In this document: piece after piece, positions 1 through 10,696 of the stretch
Layout: every line of letters starts with the position of its first letter
How positions within the stretch are numbered: position 1 is the stretch's first letter
Translations under genes and position numbers: made by a program
Notes under the pieces: generated by a model
The model's database searches: none
Seen by the model: only the letters and a program-made list of their open reading frames with translations
Told to the model about the DNA's origin: nothing
Assembly: GCA_951802425.1 (NCBI GenBank)
Contig: OX637802.1
Coordinates: forward strand, 1,736,001-1,800,000
Direction: 5' to 3'
Source: Clavaria fumosa
Taxonomy: Eukaryota; Basidiomycota; Agaricomycetes; Agaricales; Clavariaceae
DNA: 64,000 nt

Positions 1-1720
1 TTTATTTGTCCTTGACGCGTCTCCTACGAAAAGGCTGGTTCGGCTTCCGCCCCTAATGTACGTATTGCATGAGTATCCCATAATGCGGAAATGTTGATTA
101 CGTTGATCGATGAACAGGTTCCTGTCCTTGCTGCCAACTCAACTGTGGACGGTGTTAATGGAGATATTCATTGCGTACCTGTGCGTTTGTCCTGATCTGT
201 GCAAAAATCCGCGTATCTGACAAGGCCATGTCCTGGGATAGCTCATGTGTATCAGCGCAACCGTGTTGCCGGAGACGATACAGTGTTAGGAGCCGTTCTT
301 CTTTACTATTTGAACCCCCGCGCCTGATGGTTTTCGCGTTAAGTTGTCTTGCAGAGCACCGGGTCTAGACAAGTCGGCTGGATGGCCATGTACGTGCTTC
401 GCTTCTCGCTGACGTTGTTTATATCTTGACATTCTTTGGGAAAAGGGGTTTTGGCAAGAATATGGTTGGGTCGCCATTGGTTGTTATGTGGGCTAATCAG
501 GACGGAAGCATCACTGTCTCTCAACGGAAAGCCACGTCGAGGAGCCTTCCCGCTACTGATCCTAATCCGCCTCGAGTGGCCACCCTCAGCACGGATATCA
601 GCGTTGTAAGTAGACTCTGCATTACACACTCGGCATACATGTCCTTACTTGGCACCTCGCAGGCAACTGGATCGCAACCGAAATTTGCATACACCGTTCC
701 TGTACGCGATCATTATCGACAGTGGCATCTTGTGGAGTGCTAATCGTATTAATTGCTCACTTCTTCCAGATTGACCCCGACAACAAGCCCAACATCGTCT
801 TCGCCTTTGGCACTGACACTCCTTCCTCGTCCGACCCCGACGCCGCTAAATTCAAGCAGCACGTCTCGTTCGGGCGTTTCACCATGGATCTCACTAGGGC
901 GGGTCTGGACCCCGCAATTCTGGCGACGCCCGTGCTATCCCTCGCAAAACCAGGCCCGTCCAGCGCATCTGCCTCCGTCTCCAGCAGCTCCTCTGCGGAG
1001 AAAGTCATCCTCGCGCACGCGGTCGTGTGTACCTTGGTGTTCCTGGTCGTCATGCCCGCCGGCGCGCTGCTCGCGCGCTTCTACAGGACGTTCTCGCCCA
1101 AGTGGTTCAAGGGACACTGGATACTCCAGTTCGGCGTGGCTGGCCCGCTCGCCGTCGTCGGCGCCATCCTCGCCTCCTCCATTGCGCGGGCGGGCGGTCC
1201 GCAGGTGTTCGGCCTGCATGCGGTAAGGGACTCTCGTCGGATGCTCTCTCTTCGCTGACTCAAATCATTTCATGTGTTATAGCAAGTGGGCGTGCTTCTG
1301 TTCATTCTCTATGCGCTACAGTGCTCGCTCGGCGGTTTCATCCACTTTCTAAAGCCCAAGAACGCCAAGCGCCGACCGTTGCAGAATTATGCGCATGCCC
1401 TGTTGGGCCTCACGATCATCGCGCTTGCGTTCTACCAGGTGCGCACGGGGTACACCACGGAGTGGCCGAACGCGGTTGGCCGTCCCGCTCCCCGAGCCAT
1501 CAACGTGTTGTGGTACTTCTGGGTCGTGGTGAGTCGCCGATCGCTTAGTGATGTGGTTCGAGGCCTCTGATATCTCTCCCCGTCTGTGCCGCAGGTCCTC
1601 CCGGTTGCTTATGCGGGAGGATTGTTATTCCTCAAGAAACAGTATGCGCAAGAGGCTGCTGCTCGAGCAGCACCGCCAAAACGCATTTCGTGGCAAGAAG
1701 CCAAAGGATATGCCGTGTGA
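1..1720 (+). CDS. DOMON domain plus cytochrome b561 membrane protein (5' end outside window)
   Basis: Predicted b-type heme membrane redox protein: an extracellular DOMON heme domain followed by a b561 core that moves electrons across the membrane. Exons: 1-57 (frame tentative), 118-174, 242-282, 357-389, 446-605, 663-701, 770-1222, 1283-1528, 1595-1720; all junctions keep frame. The DOMON part shows the typical VGWMAMGFG, then SPLVVMWANQDGS and FAYTVP-IDPDNKPNIVFAFG. After an Ala/Ser-rich linker come about five hydrophobic helices with b561-type features (VILAHAVVCTLVFLVVMPAG, the HFLKPKNAKRRPLQNYAHALLG histidine region in two overlapping helices). The signal peptide is expected left of base 1. 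The Ser/Ala-rich end of the first visible exon fits a signal-peptide tail. Domain assignment is firm; the first two exons are less certain. Confidence 0.85.
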
Positions 1721-1932
1721 CGCTCGTTGATCATGCTCACGCCAAACATGCTGTTATGGGGGGTAGACTACGTGCTCGGACTATGGACAATGAAACCTTG
1801 ACGTACTGCTTGGTGTTGTATGTCCGTTATTTTGTTCTACTAGAGGGAGGAGGAATCCAACGCAACTATTCGCGTTCCTTACGCAAACGCGCTAAACTAA
1901 CATACATATGTGCGCTGAGTTGAATGGTGGAA

Positions 1933-3233
1933 TCAGTCTTTTCTCAAGCCGCCCGTAGCTCCAGCCAACAGAGTGCTCGGTAGTTCTTGTTTTCCGACGG
2001 TGTGCAAGAGCGAGATAGATCCTGCCACGAGCAACAATAACACGATAGTGGTGCCCGTGATCAATACGAACGGTCTGTTGAGTGTGGCTTTGATCAGCAA
2101 ACACGGAAAGAAGGCGAATGATCCGACGGGACAAAGGCAAGGATATCCAAAAATCTCACCCACTGATGTCCTTCCTCTCGCACTTCTCCCCAACCCAGAT
2201 CTGCGTCTTCTTCTTCACACCGTCGCCGACCACCGTCTTACGGCACGAGCACAAAAAGCAGGTGCGTCCCGCCTTGGAAGCGCGCACGCACTCGCCGCGG
2301 CCGCTGCATGTGTCGGTGGCGTTCGTGCATGCCTCGGCGGTCGCGAAACACGTCGAGATGCCGCCGATGGGCTGTTGCGGCTGCGCTGGCGGGACGGGCA
2401 GCGGTGACTGCGGCGGCGTCTCCTGCCGCGGCAGTTGTGGCGACGCCTCCTGTTCCTCCCAGGCTGACGACGACGGGGAGGGCGGGGGCGGCGAGAAGGT
2501 GAGCAGCGCGAGCGAGAGGGAGGCAGATTCTCGCTGTGCCGCGAGCGCGCTCTCCAGCAGGGCTCGGATCGTCTGTGCGGCGAGGGTGTACTGCTCACTC
2601 GCGCGTCCATACGTCTGTGCTAGGGCGGGGAGGCCTTGGAGCTCGAGGGCAGCGAACTTGGATGGGTGGGGGTCGTCGAGGAAGCTAGTCAGTGTGGACA
2701 TCTCGGACAGGAAGAGCTCGGTAGCAGGCGAACTAGAGAGGGAGAACAGGTCTAGGAGGCGCGGGACGGTTCCTTGCGGGAGGGAGAGCGTGGTGAAGAT
2801 GCGAGTGTAGACGTGGGGGGCGCGATGGAGGTAGGTTGAGACGACGGAGGTGAGTGAGGTAACGGGCTCCTCGTCTGCTAGTGAGAAGGTGGCTTGCATG
2901 TATTCCGGGATGATATCTGCGGGACGCATCATTCGCGCAGCGGGACTAGCAACAACTGCGCGACGCACCTCGAGCATCCCTTTCGTCCATTGTCAACAGC
3001 AGTGCGTTGCCCAGACCCTGCCCTACAAAAAACTCTTCATCGCCGAGGAGCTCAGCATCGCCGCCGACGGTCTCGAAGAAGTCAAGGCCGAGATGGCGAG
3101 AGAGCGCAAAGGTGGCGTGCTTGAGAGAAAGGCTAGAGGGTAAAGGGGGTGATGGAACGAGGTAGACTTGAATGGCCTGCGACAGGGTCAGGAGCGGTAG
3201 CAGACCAGCTGAGATGGTGAGTGCGACTCGCAT
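1933..3233 (-). CDS. Vps3844/DUF3844-type secretory-pathway membrane protein
   Basis: Three exons: 2969-3233, 2160-2916, 1933-2074 (387 aa). Introns of 52 and 85 nt have GT-AG ends. The N-terminus is a signal peptide (MRVALTISAGLLPLLTLSQA). The middle is a helical luminal region rich in Ser, Leu and Pro. The C-terminus carries the family's Cys-rich EGF-like block (CFATAEACTNATDTCSGRG, then CFLCSC and EKCERKD), one transmembrane helix (PFVLITGTTIVLLLLVAGSI) and a short cytosolic tail. In fungi this C-terminal domain defines the vacuolar sorting protein Vps3844 family, placed in the ER or vacuole; the exact role is poorly known. It is convergent with the DOMON gene (212 bp apart) and the same strand as the LYAR-like gene upstream. 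Confidence 0.88.
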
Positions 3234-3384
3234 GGTCGTCGGCGTCGTTGACCTTACAGCGCACGGCGAGGGCGAGATTGGTGCTATTTGGTTGTAGTTG
3301 AGCGGACCGTCACTGCCGCATTGCATACCGACTGAATTCTGCCTTTTGTACCGTAACAAACTACAGCGCACTGAATCCACTATG

Positions 3385-5417
3385 CTAGGAAGTCAACTGT
3401 GTCCCTCCAGATAATCCTCTGAGACGTTTCTCCACCCAAGCCTTCCGCAACCCCTCCGCCCGAATCGCAAGATACGTATCAGCAAACTTCACATCGCTCT
3501 GGAATAAATCAATCAGGTCAAGGAGGCGTTCGTCGCCCAGATCGGTCTCCAGACTTTGGGCACGCTCTATTGCCTGACACTGCCGCTGCGAGGGCGAATT
3601 ATAGGACGGGTCTGACAAGCCTTCCTGGGGCAATTTAGCACACAGAAGTTGAGTGGACTTTGTCAAATGCTCAGTGCAGATTCGGATAGTTTGCTCACAT
3701 CATCCTCTCCGCTCGAATTTGAAGTAGACGAGGTAGACGGAGCTGAGGGTTTCGATTTTGACTTGGCGGAAACATCCCTCTTGCTGACAGCGGCGGTAGG
3801 TGAGGATGGGGTTAATGTATGTCGAGCTGCTTGACTATTGTCTCGGACCGGCTGCTGGGATTTTTCACTGCCACCTTCGCCAACGAGGACTGGAGGATTC
3901 TTCGCCTTTCCATCCTTTATGGTCGATTTTTTCGCTTTCTTGTCACTCAACGACGCACGCTTCGACCCGGCGTCCTTCTCGATACGCCGTGAGACACCTC
4001 CCTCTGCCTGGCCTTGGGTATCCGAATGTAGGGCTTGTTTCTTTTCGCTCTTCCGCTTCGATTCCCCAGCAGTTTGCGCGGCAGGAACACTCTGCGTGTC
4101 TTCTGCAACGACTTTCCGCTTTTTCTTGTTTTTCGACTCGGTTCCCTCCGCGTCCTTGGTCGTTCCCTGTGCAGGGGGGATTAAGGCAGGGTCCCGTTTA
4201 TCAGAACGGTCCACCGCCTTATCAACATCACTTGGCGCTCCCGCTGGTGTATTCAGAGCAGTCTTCTCTTTTTTCTTCTTCTTCTTCAACTTCTTATCAT
4301 CTCCGTGTTTTTCAGCCTTGTCGCTTGCGGGCCCTGTATTGACGTTCATTGATCCGTTTGCACATCGCGTTTCCCCGTCGTTGCTCACCTTCGCTCGCCG
4401 CTGCAGGCTTTCCGCTGCCATCTGCGGAGGTAGAAGATTTTCGCTTCTTTTTCTTCTTTTGGTCTGCCGGGTCTTGTACATCAGCCTGGCCCGCCACGCC
4501 ATTTTGTTTGCCCGTCTGTTTAGCGTCTACACTCGTATCTTTCGCCGCCGTCACCTTCATCTTTTTTGCAGGGGGGGTTACAATATCCGCAGCCGCCTCG
4601 GCCTTGAACATGATTGTAAGAATGCATGATGAAAAACAACATAATACTTACCTGCTCGCGGTCATTGAGCGACCTGCGCTTTTTGGCCTTGTCCTTGTCT
4701 GACGCGGTCGACAGCGCTGCAGCGCTCGCCCCAGCCGTGGCTGTGGCGGTGGGAATAGCTTCCGAGTCTGACAACGACGTCGGAGTTTGTGTCACAGGGG
4801 ACATCTTGGGCGTGCCGAGGACAGGTGTTCCGTTGGCTCCTGTCCCTTCGTTCCTCGACCAGCGTCTATCTGGCTGAGGACGGCGATAGGGATTGGTAAC
4901 ACGCGCGCTTCTCTCCAGGCCGCTGGCCATTCCTCGCGGTCCTTTATGAGGTTGTCCTGTTGTTACTTGGCTTTGCGCTTTCTGCGATGACGAATGTAAG
5001 GTAACCCCGCTCGCCCCATTCTAGTGGGACGTGATTTTCATAACCAAATAGTCGGATAAGAGGAAACGTACGGCTTTTGGGCCCTTGTACAGACTCTTTT
5101 GGTACTTCTCCGCCTCCGTGACACACGAGGTGTGCTTTTTGTAAGCTGCGGGCGTGTCGAACGTCGTCTGGCAGTCAATGCAGTCGAAGCCTGTGTAGCA
5201 TCGCGCATGGTGCTGGTCGAGTTTCGGCTTCTTGACGACGTCTCCGCAGGCTGAGTAGGTTTAAATTTGTTTTAAGACACGGACTCTGAGGCTTTCGAGG
5301 AAGCTGACGATATTTTGTTTTTCGCCATCTGAGACGCACCGTGACATCTAGTGGCGGCGTGTTTAGCGCAGTCCTGAACTACACAGATACACGAAAGACT
5401 TACTGGAAAGATACCAT
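3385..5417 (-). CDS. LYAR-type C2HC zinc-finger nucleolar protein
   Basis: Homologue of the LYAR (cell growth-regulating nucleolar protein) family, which binds rRNA precursors or chromatin and supports ribosome biogenesis. Seven exons: 5404-5417, 5340-5347, 5072-5250, 4652-4981, 4389-4602, 3699-4333, 3385-3624 (539 aa; summed length divides by three). The paired zinc finger is spread over the first three exons: MVSFQ, then CHACGD (its first Cys comes from the 8-nt second exon), KKPKLDQHHARC, FDCIDCQTTFD and YKKH-TSC. The rest is lysine-rich and low complexity (KKKKKRK, LKKKKKKEK blocks), as in the family, ending in a helical region (FQSDVKFADTYLAIRAEGLR). The MVSF start matches relatives. An upstream CACGTG lies at 5500. 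The C-terminal exon is less conserved and less certain. Confidence 0.87.
5340..5347 (-). other. 8-nt microexon of the LYAR-type gene
   Basis: Exon of sequence ATGTCACG read on the minus strand, flanked by TAG on the acceptor side (intron 5348-5403) and GTGCGT on the donor side (intron 5251-5339). It supplies Cys-His and the first base of Ala of the first zinc-finger knuckle. Skipping it shifts the frame and removes the first zinc ligand, so it should be constitutive. Confidence 0.75.
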
Positions 5418-5697
5418 CTGACACCACCGCGTTACAGACGGTCCAAATGTTACGGACTTTCACTGCAGATGCAGAACGGACACAAGGAAAACTTCCTATC
5501 ACGTGGTTGCTTCGACGCGCGCACGTGGCCTTGGACGCCTCTAGTGGGCTCGTGGTTCCCGCCAACCTCCAACATGTCCGTCATCGGCTTTACCGCTGGC
5601 TCTGGGCGACATCCTCGCGACCGTCGGCGTCATCCAAGTCGCAAAGACAATCTCTGACAGCAGCAGCGCAAAGAGGATCTGTTAGGCTGAGAATTGG
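5418..5697. other. Intergenic; no gene supported
   Basis: Promoter side of the LYAR-type gene. Short open frames exist on both strands but none has a recognisable domain or plausible splice partners. Bases 5590-5690 can be read as a hydrophobic stretch (LALGDILATVGVIQVAKT) followed by a stop; it may be a relic, with no support beyond that. Confidence 0.4.
5500..5505. promoter_or_regulatory. CACGTG E-box upstream of the LYAR-type gene
   Basis: Palindrome CACGTG 83 bp upstream of the predicted start codon. The same hexamer recurs upstream of several other genes in the window (see the finding on shared promoter motifs). Confidence 0.4.
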
Positions 5698-5880
5698 GCT
5701 GGAAATGAGTGCGCGTGTTTAGGATATCCAGCATCACATCGACGGGTCGACCGTGACCTTCGGCTGTCCCCAATGTCTCCGCCCAGCGGTTACTGGGTTG
5801 ACTGGTCAGTACCCATTGATCATCATACATGAGCCAACGTAGTAAAAGTGATGTTCTGATCCAGTTCCAATTGCTCCGGG
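5698..5880. repeat. Diverged dispersed repeat, copy 1
   Basis: By eye this segment aligns along its length with 9518-9705 on the same strand. It shares blocks such as GCTGGAAATGAGTG near the left end, CGTGTTTAG, a GTTGACTGGTC-like block, a GCTAACGTAG-like block and ATCCAGTTCCRATTG at the right end, with many substitutions and small indels between. Type of element unknown; no coding frame is conserved between the copies. Confidence 0.55.
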
Positions 5881-6069
5881 CGGTTTTCGGCGGAAAGGAT
5901 GTGTGAGTTCAACAATTTCATCTGCTTCGGATCAATTCTAACCTGCAGGGAATTTTCGATTCTTCGCTGTCTTCCCCTGATAATATCCCGTCCTCACACA
6001 TTCATGTCTCACTTTCTCCTTGCGACAATTGGAATAGTGAAGCTGGCAAAGGCTTAACCAATGATGATA

Positions 6070-6779
6070 CAGTAGACAAGCTCATAATGCATACAGTTGG
6101 GAAGGCCTCAAAGGTCATGCATTATGGGCCGGCCATATGCGCTATGCCGGGAAGGTCACAACACGTGACATGTGACTATTATAAAGTGTGACATTGCAAT
6201 TTGATGAAGTAAGCGCTTTGCCCCTGCCTCTGCTTGCTCTCACATTTGCTACAGAACAGGTGGTGCTATAGTGCGCTGCCCTTTTGTTTAGCCTTCTTGT
6301 TTTGTGCTATCTGCATGCTGTCGATTACCCATAGATAGTATTTATACCAGCCTCAGACAGTAGTAAGGAGTTTGTTCACACATCATTGCACTACTGTGTG
6401 AACTCCAGGTGTGCCTGCGCTGCTGTGAGATGAATTCTGGGCAATGGCTGATGTTGCAGGGGCATTTGGGGACACTTTGGCTGATGGCTTGCATGTATAT
6501 GGAGCTGGCCTGTTGCACACCTTGTGCCTGGGTTCGACAGGCATCATGAAATGGGCAAGACATGTTGAAAATTGAAAATTAGCACTCATTTGTAATTTGG
6601 TGAGCCACTCCAGTTTGTACTAGCAACCCACACTATTGCATAACCTGGAAAATCTGAATGCATTATGTGTTATGCATGAAATTCCTAATTTCCCTGCTTC
6701 CCATGTTGGGAAGGACCCAAAACTGATGCATTATTCAACTTATGCAGTAAGGCCACATGCATTATGAGCTTGTCAACTG
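6070..6779. mobile_element. Tc1/mariner-like non-autonomous element (MITE), 710 bp
   Basis: Terminal inverted repeats of about 24 bp start CAGTWGACAAGCTCATAATG and match at all but one position. Both ends are flanked by TA (6068-6069 and 6780-6781), the target-site duplication of Tc1/mariner/pogo elements, and CAGT is a common terminus in that superfamily. The motif GCATTATG or its complement recurs several times near both ends, as expected for subterminal transposase-binding sites. No transposase is encoded; internal open frames (for example 6342-6563 minus) are short and unconserved. Confidence 0.8.
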
Positions 6780-7155
6780 TAGTTCATCTTTGGTCTATTT
6801 GGGCTGAACACGGCAAACGTCTTTGCCTGGAAGAGGTGATGATGATGAGGAAAAGGAGGAACAAGAGGATGGCGATGAGATGGGGAGCACGACGAGGATG
6901 TTCTAGAAACTTGAATATGTCTGACGAGGCTGCCACACTGACACACTATCAATACAGTACTGAGTAACAAGTTGTACACCAGGAGGGTGCCAACATGTTG
7001 GCCCTCGGGTATTACGCGGCGGTATCTGGATCGAATGTCAAAGCGTCTGGCGTAGGACGAATGGCGGCGGTATATGCACGGCATATTCCACGAACCCGTG
7101 TGCAGCCCAATATAGGTGTATCTATGGCATCAGTCTCGTTGAGCAAATGGAAACT
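6780..7155. other. Intergenic between MITE and UPF0643-type gene
   Basis: No gene recognised. It holds the downstream region of the UPF0643-type gene and a purine-rich stretch (GATGAGG-like repeats near 6835-6890). Confidence 0.4.
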
Positions 7156-8033
7156 TCAAAGGTCCAACGCGTCAGCCTCCGACGAGCGGTCAACGCTTGC
7201 TCTAAGTTCTTCGAAAGTCCCATGACGACTCCCATCGTCCACAGTCTCCAACGCCAACCTCGTGGTGCCTCGCGTTTTCCTCAGGATGTACCGCTCGAGC
7301 CGATACACATCGTACGACGCAGCCGCGAGCTTCGCGGCCTTGATGTGGTGCGGCCGCGAGCGGGCAGCGACAGCTTGTTTGCGCGATTGCCAAATGCACG
7401 TCGCCAGGTTGAGCCCGGTCTGCTCATCGGGCGTGCCGTACCAGTAAAGTATGAGCTGCAGAGAAAACGTCAGTCTGCGGGGAAAAAAAAAAAAGGAAGC
7501 TATTCGTCATACACCACCGTTAGAAATGGCTTCTTCGTGCGCGAGTGCGTCGGCTTCGTATAGCGCTGCCGGGACAACGCGATTAAATTACTGCGACGTG
7601 CACAGGAAAAACCAGGGGGACTACCTTCGATATCGCTGCCGATTTTCCACTTGCTCCTAAACGCCACGCAGTACCAGTCACCTTCGTCGTCCTCCGGCAG
7701 GTCGAGCTCGTCCCAGTTGAACGCGGCGCTATAAGGCACAGACGCAGGGGCGCTCGTCAAAGCTCTGAACCGGTGCAGCACCTTGTGGAGCGAGAGAGAC
7801 GCTGGGTCGAGGTCGCGTAGGCGAGTCGCGCATGTTAGCAGCTTAGTCACGCTGTCGGGAAGTACGTCGAGACGTGGCGTATCGAGACTCCGACGAGGCC
7901 TGAGGACGGAGGCGGTCGTAGGGGCCGCCGAACTCCAGCTTGGTGGTAGCTGGGGGTTATTGGCCACCTTCAAGGGTTCCGGAACGGCTTCGTCCAGCTG
8001 TGACGAGGGGTTGGCAAGATGAAGGAGAGTCAT
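7156..8033 (-). CDS. UPF0643-type conserved fungal protein
   Basis: Three exons: 7625-8033, 7513-7565, 7156-7455 (253 aa). Introns of 59 and 57 nt are GT-AG and keep frame. Conserved-looking core: FNWDELDLPEDDEGDWYCVA, then RSKWKIGSDIE, YEADALAHEEAISNGGLILY, WYGTPDEQTGLNLATCIWQS and HHIKAAKLAAASYDVYRLER, followed by YILRK. This pattern (WYCVAFRS ... LYWYG ... GLNLATC.WQSR ... RLERY.LRK) is what I remember of the fungal UPF0643 family; its biochemical function is unknown. The first ATG of the open frame is used. A homopolymer of A lies in intron 2. Assignment rests on recall of the family only. Confidence 0.8.
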
Positions 8034-9352
8034 TCTTGCACTTGAGGCGATTTTGTTAGTGTTGTTTGAAGAACCCTACAATAATATACGAAGCGCCGGA
8101 GCTTTGGCGTGCTGCTGATTCACATATTTCGTGCTTTCGCATGTCGTGCAGTTGTCAGGCCGTGACACCAGTAGAGAAGAGAATGACGGCGGCTGCGCTC
8201 ACCATCGCGCAATTCTGTTATTGCGCCATTTTGTCGCTAGCCGCTATAATAAATAAGGGTTATTGGCAATCCTAGTGACACCTACTGCACAGATAGTCAT
8301 TTACCATTCATATGGTCGCCAGCTCTTGGCGAACGATATGCATGCTATGCTGGGGCCTCACTCATGTGATACGTGCAAAATCGCTAAGTGACGACAAAAC
8401 GGTCATTCTTCAAAAAATACTTACACTCTGTGCCTCGTCATTCCAACAGGAGCATAGGAAGTTCCTTTCCTAAATCCAGGTTTCCGACAGGCTGAAGATA
8501 AGAGCATTTATTTAATGCTATCGCTTTAGGGTTGGAAATCAGACACAGATCGATATGAGAATTCTAGTGCCGTACCGTCATCAGGCCAGCGGTGCTGCCA
8601 AAGTCCTCGCTGCACTTTGGCGTAAGAGAGGCTCCGAATGGTCAAATCAGTTTGGCTACTGCACCCTGGGGCGACTATCATCAAAAATCACGGTCACGTG
8701 CATCCTGGGTCGTAATTGTAGCCGATACACGCCCTAGCGCGAGCGACGCGAACACCACGAACAGCTTCAGCTTCAGCACCAAATCAGCGCCAGCATCAGG
8801 GGCAGCACCAGGACCCGCAGCAGTTGTGCCCACTCCAGCATCAGCATCAGCACAAGCGCCGGAAATAGCAGCATTGACTACCCACCAAGCGGCCATACGC
8901 GAGCGAAGCGGGGTGGGGGGGGGGGAGGGGCGCGAGATGGCAGGCAAAGCGGTGACCAGCGGACCGACAATTTCCGTCCCACGCGTGCCAAAGACCGTCC
9001 GTGACATCTCCCAGGACTTCTCGGTTGCAGAAGACGATGGTGTCGGCAACGTTTTGGGGTTCCATCGTCCCACTATCCCCATCCCCGTTCCGCCTCACGA
9101 AATATATCTCGACCACGCTGTCATCCTCACTCTCATTCTTGATGTCACCTGTGTCAACTTGTTTCCCTCCGTCCTCCTCAGCCTCCATCCTCCTCATCCT
9201 GCCCCTCGCCCCAGAGTCAGCAGCTACAGAACAAGAAAACATCTTTCCACGTGTTCCTCCAGTCTGCGCGTGCAGCCTTGAGCAGGATGTGGAGAGGATC
9301 CTTCTCCGCATACTTCTCCTTGTTGCAGTTGTTGTTAGGGATTCACCACCGA
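8034..9352. other. Intergenic, partly low-complexity
   Basis: The left part is the promoter of the UPF0643-type gene. From 8700 to 8870 there is an AGC/CAGCATC-rich imperfect repeat tract (readable as Ser/Ala-rich on both strands), then a G-run near 8910-8930. Overlapping open frames on both strands (for example 8592-9281 plus, 8681-9082 minus) show no domain and no consistent splice signals, so no gene is called. Confidence 0.4.
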
Positions 9353-9425
9353 GTCGGCATCACGTCCAACGTCGTGGAGCCCCCGCGCCGCGAAGAGTAC
9401 AAGATCATCGGGTGCGAGACGTGCG
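9353..9425 (+). pseudogene. Isolated fragment of DNA polymerase kappa exon 12
   Basis: These 73 bases align without gaps to 20076-20148 in the polymerase kappa gene, with 11 mismatches in my hand alignment. Translation gives VGITSNVVEPPRREEYKIIG against LGIASNIVEPSRRDERKSIG in the intact gene. The match ends at the exon 12 donor junction. No other polymerase kappa sequence was found around it, and the flanks do not splice into a gene. It is a duplicated, decayed exon piece about 10.7 kb upstream on the same strand. Confidence 0.72.
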
Positions 9426-9517
9426 ACCAATTTTGGGCTGCCAAGAGTAATGCAAGAGGCCTCTTATCCGGACAGTCACGGCAAAGAGAACTCGACTTGT
9501 TTTGTCAGGCCAGGATG

Positions 9518-9705
9518 GTGCTGGAAATGAGTGTACGTGTTTAGAATGTCCTGTGACACGTTAACAGGTCGATTACGACCTCTGGGTGCACGATATTTGC
9601 ATATTTACATCCGCCCGTCCAGCAGTGACGGGGTTGGCTGGTCGGCGTCCATCATATCCGGGCTAACGTAGGTGCTCTAATCCAGTTCCGATTGGTTTCG
9701 TCCCA
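9518..9705. repeat. Diverged dispersed repeat, copy 2
   Basis: Partner of 5698-5880 (same orientation, hand alignment; shared blocks at both ends and in the middle). It begins about 90 bp after the polymerase kappa exon fragment, so fragment and repeat may have moved together, but the copy at 5.7 kb does not carry the fragment. Confidence 0.55.
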
Positions 9706-10226
9706 GACAAAATGTGGGCGACACGCCAGGAAAGACACGTGGGCAATGACTTTGAAACCGATGGGACTATCAATTAATCCGCTAATTTACCAATTCACGG
9801 CACTCCGAACGGAGGAAAATGGTCGTCTGACTTGCCTCGCCCGACGGAGCAATCACAAATCATGTCTGATGTTTAGTTTACCAATTCTTGGCATCCCGCT
9901 GCAATGGGATCTACTGCACAGCTGCGATGGTTCAGGGAAGCGTAGGTTCCTTTCTTTTCTGTACCACGCTTAAGCAACTTGAAGGCAGAGTCAGGCTAAT
10001 AAGAGTCTTTCGTAAGAACCAGCGCTGAACATTGGACGTTCAGCTGTGTGGGAACTGGAGAACTTCGGTTCAAAACAGCAGATCAAATGATGGAGAACAA
10101 ATGGAAATTTATTTACCATGACTGAAACCGAATCTTCGACCGAAGTCTTAGGAATTTAGGATATATAGACAGCCCAGCAGAGGTACACAAGAGACTGCAA
10201 CTAAAGCAACAACCACCAAAGATAAG
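9706..10226. other. Intergenic with a short dispersed repeat and a TATA box
   Basis: Bases 9777-9801 match 53023-53047 (opposite strand) exactly over 25 nt. A TATA-like ATATATAG at 10161-10168 lies 59 bp upstream of the small gene starting at 10227. Nothing else recognised. Confidence 0.45.
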
Positions 10227-10696
10227 ATGAGTCAGCGCGAGGAAAAGTTTCAAGTTGGTGGGGCTAGTGATAGCGAGGGAAGTGATAGCGAGACAAGTGA
10301 CAGCGAGACTAGCGACATCAAGGTCTGCAACAATTTGAACTGTCCCCACTGACCACTGACTTGTTTCTTCTTCAGAGTGACGATGACAATGCTGGAAAGC
10401 CGACCTTGTTAACAAGAATAGTATATGATGCGGCGCACTGGTGCTTTGGAACTTCCCCAGAAGGAACTTCTGAAGAAACTCAACCCAGAGACGGAGACGA
10501 AGCGAAGTCTGATCAGGATCAGCGCGGTGGTAAATGACCAAGTGCAAGGTTCGAAAGATTATCTCCTTTTGCCTCATTTCTTTCTCACTCCCTCGTCCCA
10601 GATGTCCTCAGAGCTGCGAGGTCATATGCAGTAAATTGCGAGGGTTTCTTCTCGTCACATCGAATTTGTACAAAGCTGTTTGAAGAAAACCTATAG
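10227..10696 (+). CDS. Small acidic hypothetical protein, 114 aa
   Basis: Not a recognised family. Three exons: 10227-10322, 10376-10529, 10602-10696, all in frame. Intron 2 is convincing: donor GTAAAT, a long pyrimidine tract from about 10560 and acceptor CCCAG. Intron 1 (53 nt) has the weaker donor GTCTGC. The N-terminus carries an imperfect (S/T)DSE repeat (GGASDSEGSDSETSDSET); the C-terminus is basic and mixed (VLRAARSYAVNCEGFFSSHR). No signal peptide or membrane helix, so cytosolic or nuclear. A TATA box at 10161 supports transcription. If intron 2 is retained the frame stops at 10537 (85 aa). Confidence 0.45.

Noticed and set aside
2118..2810. 230-codon plus-strand frame
   Set aside because: Antisense shadow of the Vps3844-type exon, whose Cys pattern and membrane helix are clear on the minus strand.
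8592..9281. 229-codon plus-strand frame and 133-codon minus-strand frame
   Set aside because: They overlap on opposite strands over low-complexity sequence, show no domain and have no consistent splice context.
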